A stretch of 10,594 nucleotides of DNA from Clostridiales bacterium (GCA_019416265.1 DXXQ01000008.1:1-10594); one strand, 5' to 3'. Counted from the stretch's first letter, positions 1 through 5,985 are shown. Notes: generated by a model not told the origin, from the sequence alone. Made by a program: numbers and translations.

Positions 1-2
1 GC

Positions 3-203
3 AGAAAGACGGGTTATATATATGAACAAAAAACATGTATTTGTATTGAAAAGCGCCTGGAATTCGAAAAAAGAAATGAAGTGCTTTCGGTAAAAATCTC
101 TTTAGAGGATGTCTCTCCCGAAATAAAGGCAGAAACAATCAAACCTTTTTTGGAAATATTGTTTTCGAAAGCATGTGACGATTTAAAACTTAATAATTCC
201 TAA
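3..203 (+). CDS. 3' end of an unrecognised gene
   Basis: The reading frame is open from the window edge to a TAA at 201-203 and gives 66 residues, with the start lying outside the window. The visible part has a cysteine pair (TCIC) near its beginning, a charged stretch, and a C-terminal region (SLEDVSPEIKAETIKPF) that looks like a short amphipathic helix. I do not recognise the family. The same strand and the phage genes that follow suggest a small phage accessory protein. The other two forward frames close within about 93 bases, which favours this one. Confidence 0.5.
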   Translation, partial: RKTGYIYEQKTCICIEKRLEFEKRNEVLSVKISLEDVSPEIKAETIKPFLEILFSKACDDLKLNNS

Positions 204-211
204 TCATATAA

Positions 212-237
212 CAAAATTTACGGGAATCGTAATTTTG
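212..237 (+). other. AT-rich dyad between genes (weak terminator or operator)
   Basis: The arms CAAAATTTACG (212-222) and CGTAATTTTG (228-237) pair around a GGAAT loop, with one bulged T in the left arm. It lies just after the upstream stop codon. The only T run is inside the right arm and is followed by GGGAG, so it is a poor intrinsic terminator. A protein-binding dyad is an equal possibility. Confidence 0.35.
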
Positions 238-282
238 GGAGATCAGACAGAGAAAGCCAATAAATGAAAACAGAAAGAGGCG

Positions 283-435
283 ATGAAAATGTGGGTAGTA
301 TTCGTTCTCAGCGCAATGGTATTCGCAATCGCGGCATTGGCAGTTGCCTATATCGGAAATTGCATTATCAATAAAATGAGAAAAGACAATAAGAAAACAG
401 AAAAAGAAATCAAGGAGGACAATGAAGATGAGTAA
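283..435 (+). CDS. Small single-pass membrane protein (50 aa)
   Basis: The protein starts MKMWVVFVLSAMVF and has one hydrophobic helix at about residues 4-30. A highly charged tail rich in K, E, D and N follows, so it is probably an N-in or N-out single-pass protein with a cytoplasmic tail. The ATG at 283 follows AGAGGCG. No cysteine lipobox is seen after the helix, apart from a lone Cys in 'GNCII'. The end of the gene overlaps the start of the SPFH gene by eight bases, and that gene's ribosome binding site lies inside this one, so the two are likely translationally coupled. I do not recognise the family. A partner role for the SPFH protein is inferred from position only. Confidence 0.6.
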   Translation: MKMWVVFVLSAMVFAIAALAVAYIGNCIINKMRKDNKKTEKEIKEDNEDE

Positions 436-1321
436 AGCAGGAGTAGTGGTCGGAATCGTAGGAGCAGCAGCACTGGCAGGAGGAATCTATACAGTTGCAT
501 CAATCGAAACAATTCCGACAGGAAAGGTTGGCGTACAGTACTCAACCAGTGGAGTCAAAAATGAGGTTCTGGACGAAGGATGGCATTTCATCAATCCGTT
601 ACTTAAAGTCAAAGAATTCACAATCGGAAATGAACAGCTCATTTTGTCAAAAGACAAGAGAGAGGGAAGCAAAGGAAACGAAGCTTTCAACGTGGCTACA
701 TCGGATGATGCGAGTATTGCTGTCAGCTTCCAAATGTCATATAGATACATCCCGGATAAAGTAGTAGACACATATCGTAAATTCAAGGGTATGGATGGAG
801 AGGATATTGTAAATCGCCGAGTAAAATCTGTCTTAAAATCTAAAATCTCAGAAATTACAACAGACTATTCCATGATGGATATTTATTCCGGAAACCGTTC
901 AGAATTGAACGCAGAAATCACCAAGCACTTAAATGCGGAATTTAATAGTGATTATGGTATCGAGGTTCTTGATGCTTCCATTATTGATGTTCACCCAGAC
1001 AAAAAACTGAAAAGTTCTATTGATGCCAGAGTGAAAGCTTTACAGGAAAAGCAACAGGCAAAGGCGGAGCAGGAGAAGCTTAAAGTACAGAAAGAAACCG
1101 AAAAGATTCAGGCACAGGCAGATGCAGAAATCGAAAGAATCAATGCTCAGACAAAGGCAGATAAACTCAAGATTCAGGCTGAAGCGGAGGCAGAAGCAAA
1201 CAAAGTTGTTTCATCCTCAATCACGGAAGAACTTATCAGAATGAAAGAGGCAGAAGCCAGACTTAAACACGGTTGGGTTACTGTGCAGGGTGCAGATGCC
1301 GTTGTGACTGACAAGAAATAA
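428..1321 (+). CDS. SPFH/Band 7 (prohibitin-like) membrane protein
   Basis: This 297-aa protein has the standard layout of prohibitin/stomatin family members. There is an N-terminal membrane helix (about 4-26), then the Band 7 domain opening with VGVQYSTSGVKNEVLDEGWH and running to about residue 195, then a long Q/K/E/A-rich coiled coil (about 196-270), and a short tail (LKHGWVTVQGADAVV). Family members assemble into large ring-like cages at membranes; HflK/HflC in E. coli control the FtsH protease. An ATG at 422 lies only two bases after AAGGAGG (412-418). The ATG at 428 has normal spacing and is chosen. Phage versions occur in clostridial prophages, but I know of no settled role. Protection of the host membrane, exclusion of other phages or control of a protease are all inference. 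Confidence 0.88.
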   Translation: MSKAGVVVGIVGAAALAGGIYTVASIETIPTGKVGVQYSTSGVKNEVLDEGWHFINPLLKVKEFTIGNEQLILSKDKREGSKGNEAFNVATSDDASIAVSFQMSYRYIPDKVVDTYRKFKGMDGEDIVNRRVKSVLKSKISEITTDYSMMDIYSGNRSELNAEITKHLNAEFNSDYGIEVLDASIIDVHPDKKLKSSIDARVKALQEKQQAKAEQEKLKVQKETEKIQAQADAEIERINAQTKADKLKIQAEAEAEANKVVSSSITEELIRMKEAEARLKHGWVTVQGADAVVTDKK

Positions 1322-1334
1322 ATGAGGTGACACC

Positions 1335-1652
1335 ATGACAGCAGAAGAGTTTATTCAGAAAGCAACATCTACCGAAGAATTACTGAATGAAATGGTCAGA
1401 AAACTATCTGCTACTCAAATGCCGGAGTTTTCCAGTGAGCCCATTGGAGTGGAAGACGCTTCGAAGCTCATTGGGATCCCGGAAACGTCGATAAGAGCTG
1501 GCATCCTGCATGGATGGCTTCCAATCGGAGTGGCGCTGCATGACGGAAAGCAGGTGACAGGATCATGCCGTGGAAGAGTGAGTTTTGTTATCTATCCAAA
1601 AAAGATATGGGAGCTGACCGGACACATCTGGAGAGGGAGGGAAGCATTATGA
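1335..1652 (+). CDS. Excisionase-like helix-turn-helix protein
   Basis: This is a 105-aa protein. The first 40 residues look like a helical, acidic N-terminal part. From about residue 37, IGVEDASKLIGIPETSIRAG reads as a helix-turn-helix of the MerR/excisionase kind: 'V-DAS-LIGI' is the first helix and turn, and 'ETSIRAGILHGWLPIG' is the recognition helix followed by a wing-like turn. It ends with a YPKKIWELTGH helix. Small clostridial phage proteins of this type typically read 'xEAAxxMGVSxxFVRxGLxxGxLPxG', which this resembles. The ATG follows GAGGTGA. Its stop overlaps the next ATG (ATGA at 1649-1652). It could be a regulator or an architectural DNA-binding protein. No integrase lies in the window, so a true excisionase role is not shown. 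Confidence 0.65.
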   Translation: MTAEEFIQKATSTEELLNEMVRKLSATQMPEFSSEPIGVEDASKLIGIPETSIRAGILHGWLPIGVALHDGKQVTGSCRGRVSFVIYPKKIWELTGHIWRGREAL

Positions 1653-1819
1653 CACTAAAAGATCTTTTGAATATCCACAGACAGGCGCTGCAACTGGCAC
1701 CGTATCAGAAAACGGATGGCATGGAACACATCGGGACGTTATCCCTAATATGCTGTGACTGGGAGTTATATCAGGACAGCGAAGGAACTTATTGGACAAG
1801 GGGGGAATGGAAACTATGA
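1649..1819 (+). CDS. Small phage protein, unknown function (56 aa)
   Basis: The protein starts MTLKDLLNIHRQALQL and contains a conserved-looking 'CCDWELYQDSEGTYWTRGEW' segment rich in Trp, Tyr and acidic residues near its C terminus. The frame is open further upstream, but the ATG at 1649 follows a good purine-rich site (GAGAGGGAGGG, 1631-1641). It also overlaps the previous stop by four bases, the usual mark of coupled translation. No membrane segment or known motif is visible. I do not recognise a function; small proteins of this style are common in clostridial prophages between regulator and recombination genes. Confidence 0.6.
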   Translation: MTLKDLLNIHRQALQLAPYQKTDGMEHIGTLSLICCDWELYQDSEGTYWTRGEWKL

Positions 1820-1983
1820 AACGCAATATAGTTATATCCGCAATCATCGGCGGACTTACTACATATCTGCCGTTCTGGATGTGGGATGGTATTGGAGAGC
1901 AGATTACAGGAGCACTTGCCGTCGGAGCTACAGCATTTGTGGCACTGCTGGTAACAGAAAAGAGAGAGGAGGAAATGAGATGA
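1816..1983 (+). CDS. Small two-helix membrane protein (55 aa)
   Basis: The protein starts MKRNIVISAIIGGL. Two hydrophobic stretches (about residues 4-24 and 32-48) are joined by a short 'DGIGEQ' turn and followed by a charged EKREEEMR tail. This predicts a hairpin membrane protein with both ends on the cytoplasmic side. The run of Gs at 1801-1805 supports the ATG at 1816, which overlaps the previous stop (ATGA); an in-frame ATG at 1807 is too close to the site. It is the second small membrane protein near the SPFH gene. A holin-like protein is possible on size and topology alone, but no lysin is nearby and the position in the early region argues against it. Confidence 0.62.
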   Translation: MKRNIVISAIIGGLTTYLPFWMWDGIGEQITGALAVGATAFVALLVTEKREEEMR

Positions 1984-2111
1984 AAGAAGCTCTCTGGATC
2001 ATCCGTTTTGCCAATGGATTTCTTTTGAGTCATCACGGAACAAAGGACGAAGCAAAGACTATTGCAGAGAGGAAGAAAAGATTCTTCGGTGGAAGCTACG
2101 TTATTGCATGA
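1980..2111 (+). CDS. Very small basic phage protein (43 aa)
   Basis: The ATG at 1980 overlaps the preceding stop by four bases and follows GAGGAGGAAATGAG, a strong ribosome binding site. The protein reads MKEALWIIRFANGF, then a His-His pair and a lysine/arginine-rich helix (AKTIAERKKRFFGG). The pattern of a hydrophobic first strand, a short turn and a basic helix suggests a compact alpha/beta fold, possibly nucleic-acid binding. That is inference from composition only. It is the last member of a chain of four genes linked by ATGA or near-ATGA junctions. I do not recognise the family. Confidence 0.55.
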   Translation: MKEALWIIRFANGFLLSHHGTKDEAKTIAERKKRFFGGSYVIA

Positions 2112-2115
2112 AAAA

Positions 2116-2150
2116 GGTTCCCATAATGAGCGGCAACTCAGGTGGGAACC
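2116..2150 (+). other. Two-tier hairpin after the coupled small-gene chain
   Basis: GGTTCCCA (2116-2123) pairs with TGGGAACC (2143-2150). Inside, TGAG (2127-2130) pairs with CTCA (2137-2140) around a CGGCAA loop. On the + strand it is followed by an A run, not a T run. On the - strand the same stem would be followed by TTTTT, which makes a plausible terminator for antisense transcription. In the + direction it may mark an RNA processing or stability site. Confidence 0.5.
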
Positions 2151-2164
2151 AACAAAAAAGATAA

Positions 2165-2192
2165 TACAGTTTTATTTTATACCAGAACTGTA
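2165..2192 (+). promoter_or_regulatory. Dyad TACAGTTTT/AGAACTGTA, possible operator or leader stem
   Basis: TACAGTTTT (2165-2173) faces AGAACTGTA (2184-2192) across an AT-rich 10-base spacer, with one G-T mismatch. It lies 33 bases upstream of the ATG at 2226, in the largest gap of the left part. The symmetric arms of about nine bases fit a repressor operator of the HTH type. They could equally form a hairpin in the leader. I see no convincing -35/-10 pair around it. Confidence 0.3.
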
Positions 2193-2225
2193 AAATACGC
2201 AAGAGAAAAAAATAAGGAGGAAACA

Positions 2226-2378
2226 ATGGAAGAAAGAACAATCGCAGCGTTGATTGAAATGGGAATCCCGGCAAATCTGAAAGGGTTTGATTACATATCC
2301 ACAAACGGAAATCTGCTGGCGTGTCTGTACCGGAAATTGAAGCTTATGGAGTTAAAGAAGAGAGAACAGGAGAAATAG
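2226..2378 (+). CDS. Mini-protein resembling the start of the Spo0A C-terminal domain
   Basis: The 50-aa protein starts MEERTIAALIEMGIPANLKG. This matches the opening of the Spo0A effector domain, where B. subtilis Spo0A reads 'IIHEIGVPAHIKGYLYL': the G-(I/V)-P-A-x-(I/L)-K-G-(Y/F)-x-Y core is kept. Only about the first 30-35 residues of that roughly 110-residue domain are present. The later recognition helix that contacts the 0A box is missing, and a charged helix (KLKLMELKKREQEK) takes its place. The ATG at 2226 follows AAGGAGG with good spacing. It is therefore unlikely to bind DNA as Spo0A does; contact with a host Spo0A or an unrelated small fold are both possible. The similarity is from memory of the family, not a search. 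Confidence 0.6.
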   Translation: MEERTIAALIEMGIPANLKGFDYISTNGNLLACLYRKLKLMELKKREQEK

Positions 2379-2381
2379 AAA

Positions 2382-2645
2382 ATGATTCACGTAGACGCAA
2401 TGGAAAAAAGAATTGAAGGAAGTCATCGAACCATAGGGCAGGAACTCGCTGCGGTAGTAAAGGCTGTCCTGTATTATTTCAAAGGAACCGGCATGACAGA
2501 AGAACAGGCAAGAGCTGAAATTAAAGACGCTGTTGCAGTAGGTCTTTTGACAAGAGAGCAGATCAGGAAACTGGAAGAACAGTTTGCGGCAGAAAAGGAC
2601 GAAGTGTTTAAAATGTTGCTTGAAGGAGGAAATGAGCATGTGTGA
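2382..2645 (+). CDS. Helical phage protein, unknown function (87 aa)
   Basis: The protein starts MIHVDAMEKRIEGSHRTIGQ and is almost entirely helix-forming. There is a first amphipathic stretch (EELAAVVKAVLYYFKG-like, about residues 20-36), then 'GMTEEQARAEIKDAVAVGLL' followed by 'TREQIRKLEEQFAAEKDEVF', which has heptad-like spacing and may form a short coiled coil. AGGAGAA at 2368-2374 supports the ATG at 2382, three bases after the previous stop. Its end overlaps the next gene by eight bases, and that gene's ribosome binding site lies inside it, indicating coupling. I do not recognise the family. Confidence 0.65.
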   Translation: MIHVDAMEKRIEGSHRTIGQELAAVVKAVLYYFKGTGMTEEQARAEIKDAVAVGLLTREQIRKLEEQFAAEKDEVFKMLLEGGNEHV

Positions 2646-2859
2646 AATTTGTCACAGCATACCGTGCCATCCAGCTTGCCCGAATGCGCAGGCGCCGGTA
2701 CCGGTGATGCGCTGCAGGAAGTGCAGGGAACCGTTGTATGAGGGGGACAAGCACTATGAGGGGATCTGTAAGGAATGTTTGGATGATATGGATACATACG
2801 AATGGCTGGATCTGTTCGGAGAAAATTTGAGAGAAGTGAAAGGGGATGAATTGGGATGA
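2638..2859 (+). CDS. Cysteine-rich zinc-binding phage protein (73 aa)
   Basis: Eight cysteines fall in two groups of four: C2, C5, C10, C14 in an N-terminal knot (CEICHSIPCHPAC), and C26, C29, C44, C47 in a classical zinc ribbon (CRKC...CKEC). A tail rich in acidic and aromatic residues follows (DDMDTYEWLDLFGENL). This is a recurring small phage protein layout, 'MCEIC-xxPC-xxxCPN', and probably binds two zinc ions. The ATG at 2632 is too close to AAGGAGG (2623-2629). The ATG at 2638 has correct spacing and puts the first CxxC right at the N terminus. Its stop overlaps the exonuclease start (ATGA), so it is translated with the recombination genes. Its specific role is unknown. Confidence 0.7.
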   Translation: MCEICHSIPCHPACPNAQAPVPVMRCRKCREPLYEGDKHYEGICKECLDDMDTYEWLDLFGENLREVKGDELG

Positions 2860-3797
2860 AGCTGAACAAATTAGTCTCTACTCTTGATATGGATCGCGAA
2901 ACATGGCTTCAGTACAGAAAGAAAGGCATTGGCGGTTCCGATGCAGGAAGTATCTGTGGTCTGAATCCTTATTCCACAGCTATATCCGTTTTTCAGGATA
3001 AGACGCAGCTGCAGGTAGAAGAAAAAACAGACAACGAAGCAATGCGCCAGGGACGCGATCTCGAAGAATATGTTGCCAGAAGATTTACAGAAGAAACCGG
3101 AAAGAAGGTACGTAGAGCGAATTCGATTTTCTTCCATGAAGAGCGCCCATTCATGCTGGCGAATGTAGACCGTCTGATTGTGGGCGAGAATGCTGGTTTG
3201 GAGTGTAAGACGGCGTCTGCATATTCTGCTGATAAATGGAAAGACGGACACATTCCAGAGTCTTATGAAATCCAGTGCCATCATTATATGGCTGTAACCG
3301 GAGCTGATGCCTGGTATATTGCCTGCGTGGTTTTGGGCAAAGAGTTTATCTGGCGCAAAATCGAGCGCGATGAGGAGACGATCCAGATGCTGATACAGAT
3401 AGAAACGGACTTCTGGTATCAAAATGTACTGGCTGATAAGATGCCAGCGCCAGATGGAAGCAAGGCAGCAGAAGAGCTTCTTTCTAAATATTATAAGAAT
3501 TCAGATCCAGGCAAGTCCATAGCTCTGGTAGGCTTTGACGAAAAACTGAAACGAAGGGACGAGATTTCAGAACTTCAGGACAAGCTGGAGAAGGAAAAGA
3601 AGCAGATTGAGCAGGAAGTCAAGGTTTATATGGAAGACGCAGAGAAGGCTTATTCTGACCATTATTCCGTATCTTGGAAATCAGTAACTTCCAATCGTGT
3701 AGACTCAAAGAAATTAAAGTCTGTTTATCCAGAGGTTTACCGGGAATGTGTAAAGGCTTCTGAGAGCAGACGATTTACTGTAAAAGAGATTGCATAA
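2856..3797 (+). CDS. YqaJ-family viral recombinase exonuclease
   Basis: This 313-aa protein belongs to the lambda-exonuclease/YqaJ group (PD-(D/E)xK fold). Such enzymes chew one strand of linear duplex DNA 5' to 3' and hand the 3' tail to a single-strand annealing protein. Visible marks are the family signature around GIGGSDAG (residues 24-31) with 'LNPY' after it, an acidic helix RDLEEYVA (67-74), and the metal-binding set D105 (NVDRL), E116 and K118 (LECKTAS). A Gln/His/Tyr block (IQCHHYMA, 139-146) follows. The C-terminal third is a coiled-coil-rich extension (DEISELQDKLEKEKKQIEQE) common in this family. The gene lies directly before recT, the classic pairing. Length and active-site residues look intact. 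Confidence 0.93.
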   Translation: MKLNKLVSTLDMDRETWLQYRKKGIGGSDAGSICGLNPYSTAISVFQDKTQLQVEEKTDNEAMRQGRDLEEYVARRFTEETGKKVRRANSIFFHEERPFMLANVDRLIVGENAGLECKTASAYSADKWKDGHIPESYEIQCHHYMAVTGADAWYIACVVLGKEFIWRKIERDEETIQMLIQIETDFWYQNVLADKMPAPDGSKAAEELLSKYYKNSDPGKSIALVGFDEKLKRRDEISELQDKLEKEKKQIEQEVKVYMEDAEKAYSDHYSVSWKSVTSNRVDSKKLKSVYPEVYRECVKASESRRFTVKEIA

Positions 3798-3814
3798 CAT
3801 AGGGAGGAAAGAAA

Positions 3815-4636
3815 ATGGGGATTAAAGATGCATTAGCAGAAAAGACAGAGAATAAGGGAGCAGTAAAATTAACAAAGTCTATGAGCATTGCGGATATGAT
3901 CAAAGCAATGGAGCCTGAGATTAAAAAGGCTCTTCCAAGTGTGATTACGCCGGAGCGTTTTACCAGAATGGCTTTATCTGCAATCAATACAACTCCAAAG
4001 CTTGCAGAATGCAGCCAGACTTCCTTCCTGGGAGCACTGATGAACGCTGCACAGCTCGGCCTGGAACCGAATACGCCTCTTGGACAGGCATATCTGATTC
4101 CGTATCGCAACAAAGGAAAATTGGAATGTCAGTTTCAGATCGGATACAAGGGTTTCATTGATATGGTTTACCGCAATGAGAACATCCAGACGGTACAAGC
4201 ACAGTGTGTTTATGAAAACGATGTATTTGAGTATGAGCTTGGCCTGAATCCGAAATTGGTACATAAGCCAGCCGTCGAAGCCAGAGGTGAGTTAATCCTT
4301 GTCTATGCGCTTTGGAAGGCTAAAAACGGCGGATACGGCTTTGAGGTTATGAGTAAAGAGGGCATTGATAATCATGCACGTAAGTTCAGCCAGAGCTTTG
4401 GCAGCAGCTTTTCTCCGTGGAAGACTAATTACGAAGAGATGGCCAAGAAGACGGTGATTAAGAAATGTCTGAAGTATGCTCCTCTGAAAACGGATTTTAT
4501 CATGCAGCTTTCAAATGATGAGAGTATCAAATCCGAGATTTGCGTAGATATGTCCGAAGTTGTCAATGAGCAGGAGGAAACAATCGAAGCAGACTACAAA
4601 GAAGTGGAAAACGGAGAATCAACTCCGAATGCATAA
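3815..4636 (+). CDS. recT: RecT-family single-strand annealing protein
   Basis: This 273-aa protein is of normal RecT length. The conserved blocks are present: the N-terminal 'TPERFTRMALSAI' region (about 45-57), the diagnostic LGLEPNTPLGQAYLIPY (81-97), FQIGYKG (107-113), and the late WKTNYEEMAKKTVIKKCLKY block (202-221). An acidic tail follows (about 240-273). RecT coats single strands made by the exonuclease and anneals them to homologous DNA, allowing RecA-independent recombination. GGGAGG at 3802-3807 gives a good start, 17 bases after the exonuclease stop. No single-strand binding protein gene is visible in the window, so partner SSB would come from the host or from elsewhere in the phage. 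Confidence 0.95.
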   Translation: MGIKDALAEKTENKGAVKLTKSMSIADMIKAMEPEIKKALPSVITPERFTRMALSAINTTPKLAECSQTSFLGALMNAAQLGLEPNTPLGQAYLIPYRNKGKLECQFQIGYKGFIDMVYRNENIQTVQAQCVYENDVFEYELGLNPKLVHKPAVEARGELILVYALWKAKNGGYGFEVMSKEGIDNHARKFSQSFGSSFSPWKTNYEEMAKKTVIKKCLKYAPLKTDFIMQLSNDESIKSEICVDMSEVVNEQEETIEADYKEVENGESTPNA

Positions 4637-4702
4637 CAATTTATAAGTTAATGGTGCTTTCTTTAACAATAGAGGGCATGAAATATATCACAAAATTCAT
4701 AA

Positions 4703-4732
4703 GCCCCATGTCGTTATAGTCCAACATGGGGC
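4703..4732 (+). other. Perfect 9-bp hairpin before a ribosome binding site
   Basis: GCCCCATGT (4703-4711) and ACATGGGGC (4724-4732) pair perfectly around a 12-base loop. The stem ends two bases before the AAAGGAG ribosome binding site (4735-4741) of the next gene. No T run follows, so it is not an ordinary intrinsic terminator. The 106-base gap after recT that holds it has no other clear feature. Similar elements occur at 5946-5971 and 9046-9069. Confidence 0.7.
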
Positions 4733-4748
4733 AGAAAGGAGCATGGGA

Positions 4749-5057
4749 ATGCAGCATTTAAATATGGAGAAGTTCGCAAATGGAGCTTTTACCGCGCAGA
4801 TCAACCGAGAACTGGAAAAGGTGACACAGAATATTCAGGATCCGAATACGGATGCGACTGCAAAACGCAAGATTACGGTCATTATTGAATTTAAGCCGAA
4901 TGAAGCAAGGGATTTTGTGACGACTGGCGTTCAGGCGAAATCAACGCTTGCGCCGGCACTTGGAGCAGTAACAGCCTTAAATAAATATGGGAAGAAACCT
5001 GAAGACTGGGGAAGTAGAGGCTATGGAAATCGGAAATCAGATTCCCGGGCAGCTTAG
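4749..5057 (+). pseudogene. 5' part of a replication-terminator-like phage gene, frameshifted
   Basis: Residues 1-78 match the phage family annotated as 'replication terminator protein', usually found beside recT: MEKFANGAF, 'VTQNIQDPNTD', 'KRKITVIIEFKP', and 'TLAPALGAVTALN'. After residue 78 the frame leaves the family pattern (KYGKKPEDWGSRG...) and stops at 5057. The expected continuation lies in another frame and begins at 4987. Removing one AAAT from the tandem AAATAAAT at 4979-4986 would join both parts into about 144 residues, a usual size. The ATG at 4749 has correct spacing from AAAGGAG; the ATG at 4743 does not. The family name is historical and a real role in replication is unproven. 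The call of a broken gene rests on remembered homologues. Confidence 0.6.
4978..4986 (+). repeat. 4-base tandem duplication at a frame break
   Basis: The sequence TTAAATAAATATGGG contains TAAA twice in tandem (4978-4981 and 4982-4985) plus a T. A single copy would keep the reading frame from the 5' part of the gene into the 3' part. The frame change needed is +1 (equivalent to losing four bases), which this duplication explains exactly. Confidence 0.6.
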
Positions 5058-5187
5058 GATGGAAGGAATTGAGGATTCCGAAGATGAAGAGCTGGAAAAA
5101 CTGGTAGATCCGTCTACGGGAGAAATCTATGAAACACCTAAAAATAGTACGAACGTAATTGATTTAAGAAATGCAAGGCGAGCATAG
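4987..5187 (+). pseudogene. 3' part of the replication-terminator-like gene
   Basis: The frame opens at ATG 4987 and encodes MGRNLKTGEVEAMEIGNQ, then 'IPGQL', a strongly acidic region (EDSEDEELEKL), 'VDPSTGEIYETP' and a 'VIDLRNARRA' end. In remembered family members the 'G-x-LKTGE-x-E--E-GNQIPGQ' block follows directly on 'APA--AVT', so this is the missing C-terminal half. There is no ribosome binding site before 4987 (only AT-rich sequence), so separate translation is unlikely. The frame overlaps the 5' part by 71 bases. The reading frame is clean to its stop and the codons look normal, which suggests a recent break or a rare productive frameshift. Confidence 0.55.
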
Positions 5188-5200
5188 GAGGGTAAAAGAT

Positions 5201-5935
5201 ATGATCAGAGAAGCGATGCAGTTTTTAACAAATTTAAAAGAAGAAGCCATGGATCCAAAGATTGTGGAGATCAATGGAAAAACCTATTGTAACAAGCAGC
5301 TCAACAGATACGACGAAGAACCTATGGCAAGAATCATACAGACAAAATCCCTGACATCTCTGGTGGAATACATCAGATCCTGTACTGGAGAGTTAAGGGA
5401 GCATATGATCATCCATGTAACGGATCCGGAGCACGTGGTGTTATATTCCGGATTGACGAAAGAACGTAAAAGAGAACATCTTCTGGAGGCATCCGTTATT
5501 ATCCCAAATTTCCGCTTTGACCAGTGGTATGATCAGGAACGGTTTCTGATCGAATTACAGGCGAACTTTGAAGTGACCGAAGATTTGGAGACTATCTTAA
5601 AAGTGGCAGGGAATGTGGAATCAAAGACCACAGCCAATTATGGAGATGATGGCGTAACGCAGAAGACTACGATCAAGCAGGGAATCGCGTCAAAAGCAGA
5701 CGTTATCGTACCAAATCCGGTCACTCTGGTTCCATATCGTACTTTCCTGGAAGTCGAACAGCCATCCAGCGAATTCGTATTCCGAATCAAAGACAATAAT
5801 GGAGAGCCGATATTTAAGATTGTTGAGGCTGAAGGCGGTCTGTGGCGTCAGGAAGCTATGCAGAATATCAAAGGATACTTGCAGAAAGAGTTGGAAAATA
5901 CGCCAGTGTGGGAGAGATTAACAATCCTGGCGTAA
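5201..5935 (+). CDS. Conserved phage protein, possible DUF2303/YfdQ-like
   Basis: This is a 244-aa protein. The layout is a short N-terminal helix, then 'KIVEINGKTYCNKQLNRYDEE' as a beta-rich start. Next come a helical stretch (TSLVEYIRSCT), a central 'RFDQWYDQERFLIELQANF' with an aromatic-rich turn, a 'LKVAGNVESKTTANYGDDGV' segment, and a beta-rich end finishing with VWERLTIL. The order of Trp-containing middle, 'ESKTTANY', mixed strand region and final helix resembles YfdQ/DUF2303 phage proteins, which also lie near recombination genes, but I hold this only loosely. AGGAGG at 5187-5192 supports the ATG at 5201 over the in-frame ATG at 5171. Function unknown; it is part of the recombination cluster by position. 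Confidence 0.75.
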   Translation: MIREAMQFLTNLKEEAMDPKIVEINGKTYCNKQLNRYDEEPMARIIQTKSLTSLVEYIRSCTGELREHMIIHVTDPEHVVLYSGLTKERKREHLLEASVIIPNFRFDQWYDQERFLIELQANFEVTEDLETILKVAGNVESKTTANYGDDGVTQKTTIKQGIASKADVIVPNPVTLVPYRTFLEVEQPSSEFVFRIKDNNGEPIFKIVEAEGGLWRQEAMQNIKGYLQKELENTPVWERLTILA

Positions 5936-5945
5936 GAAAGGATGC

Positions 5946-5971
5946 GCCCTGTCTTGGAAGCAGGACAGGGC
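5946..5971 (+). other. Perfect 8-bp hairpin before rusA
   Basis: GCCCTGTC (5946-5953) pairs with GACAGGGC (5964-5971) around a 10-base loop (TTGGAAGCAG). It sits between the stop at 5935 and the AGAGGA site (5975-5980) of the next gene. No T run follows. The design matches the hairpins at 4703 and 9046 although the arm sequences differ. Confidence 0.65.
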
Positions 5972-5985
5972 ATTAGAGGAAAGAT

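Noticed and set aside
1816..1983. Holin
   Set aside because: Size and two helices fit, but no endolysin or late genes are near and the gene sits in an early operon.
2871..3422. A 183-codon open frame on the - strand opposite the exonuclease gene, and similar long - strand frames at 1647-2036 and 2474-2869
   Set aside because: Each lies opposite well-supported + strand genes with ribosome binding sites, and each has low-complexity, Ser/Cys/Phe-rich translations typical of reverse-frame shadows.
4641..4700. Promoter in the gap after recT (TTTAAC with TATATC downstream)
   Set aside because: Only about half of the -35 consensus matches and the -10 is weak. AT-rich gaps give such matches by chance.
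4678..4719. A 13-codon leader peptide starting MKYITKF and ending in the hairpin loop, suggesting attenuation
   Set aside because: The purine-rich AGAGGG lies one base before the ATG, too close to serve it, and the peptide shows no run of regulatory codons.
4703..4732. Intrinsic terminator after recT
   Set aside because: The stem is strong, but AGAAAGGAG follows instead of a T run, so normal termination is not supported.
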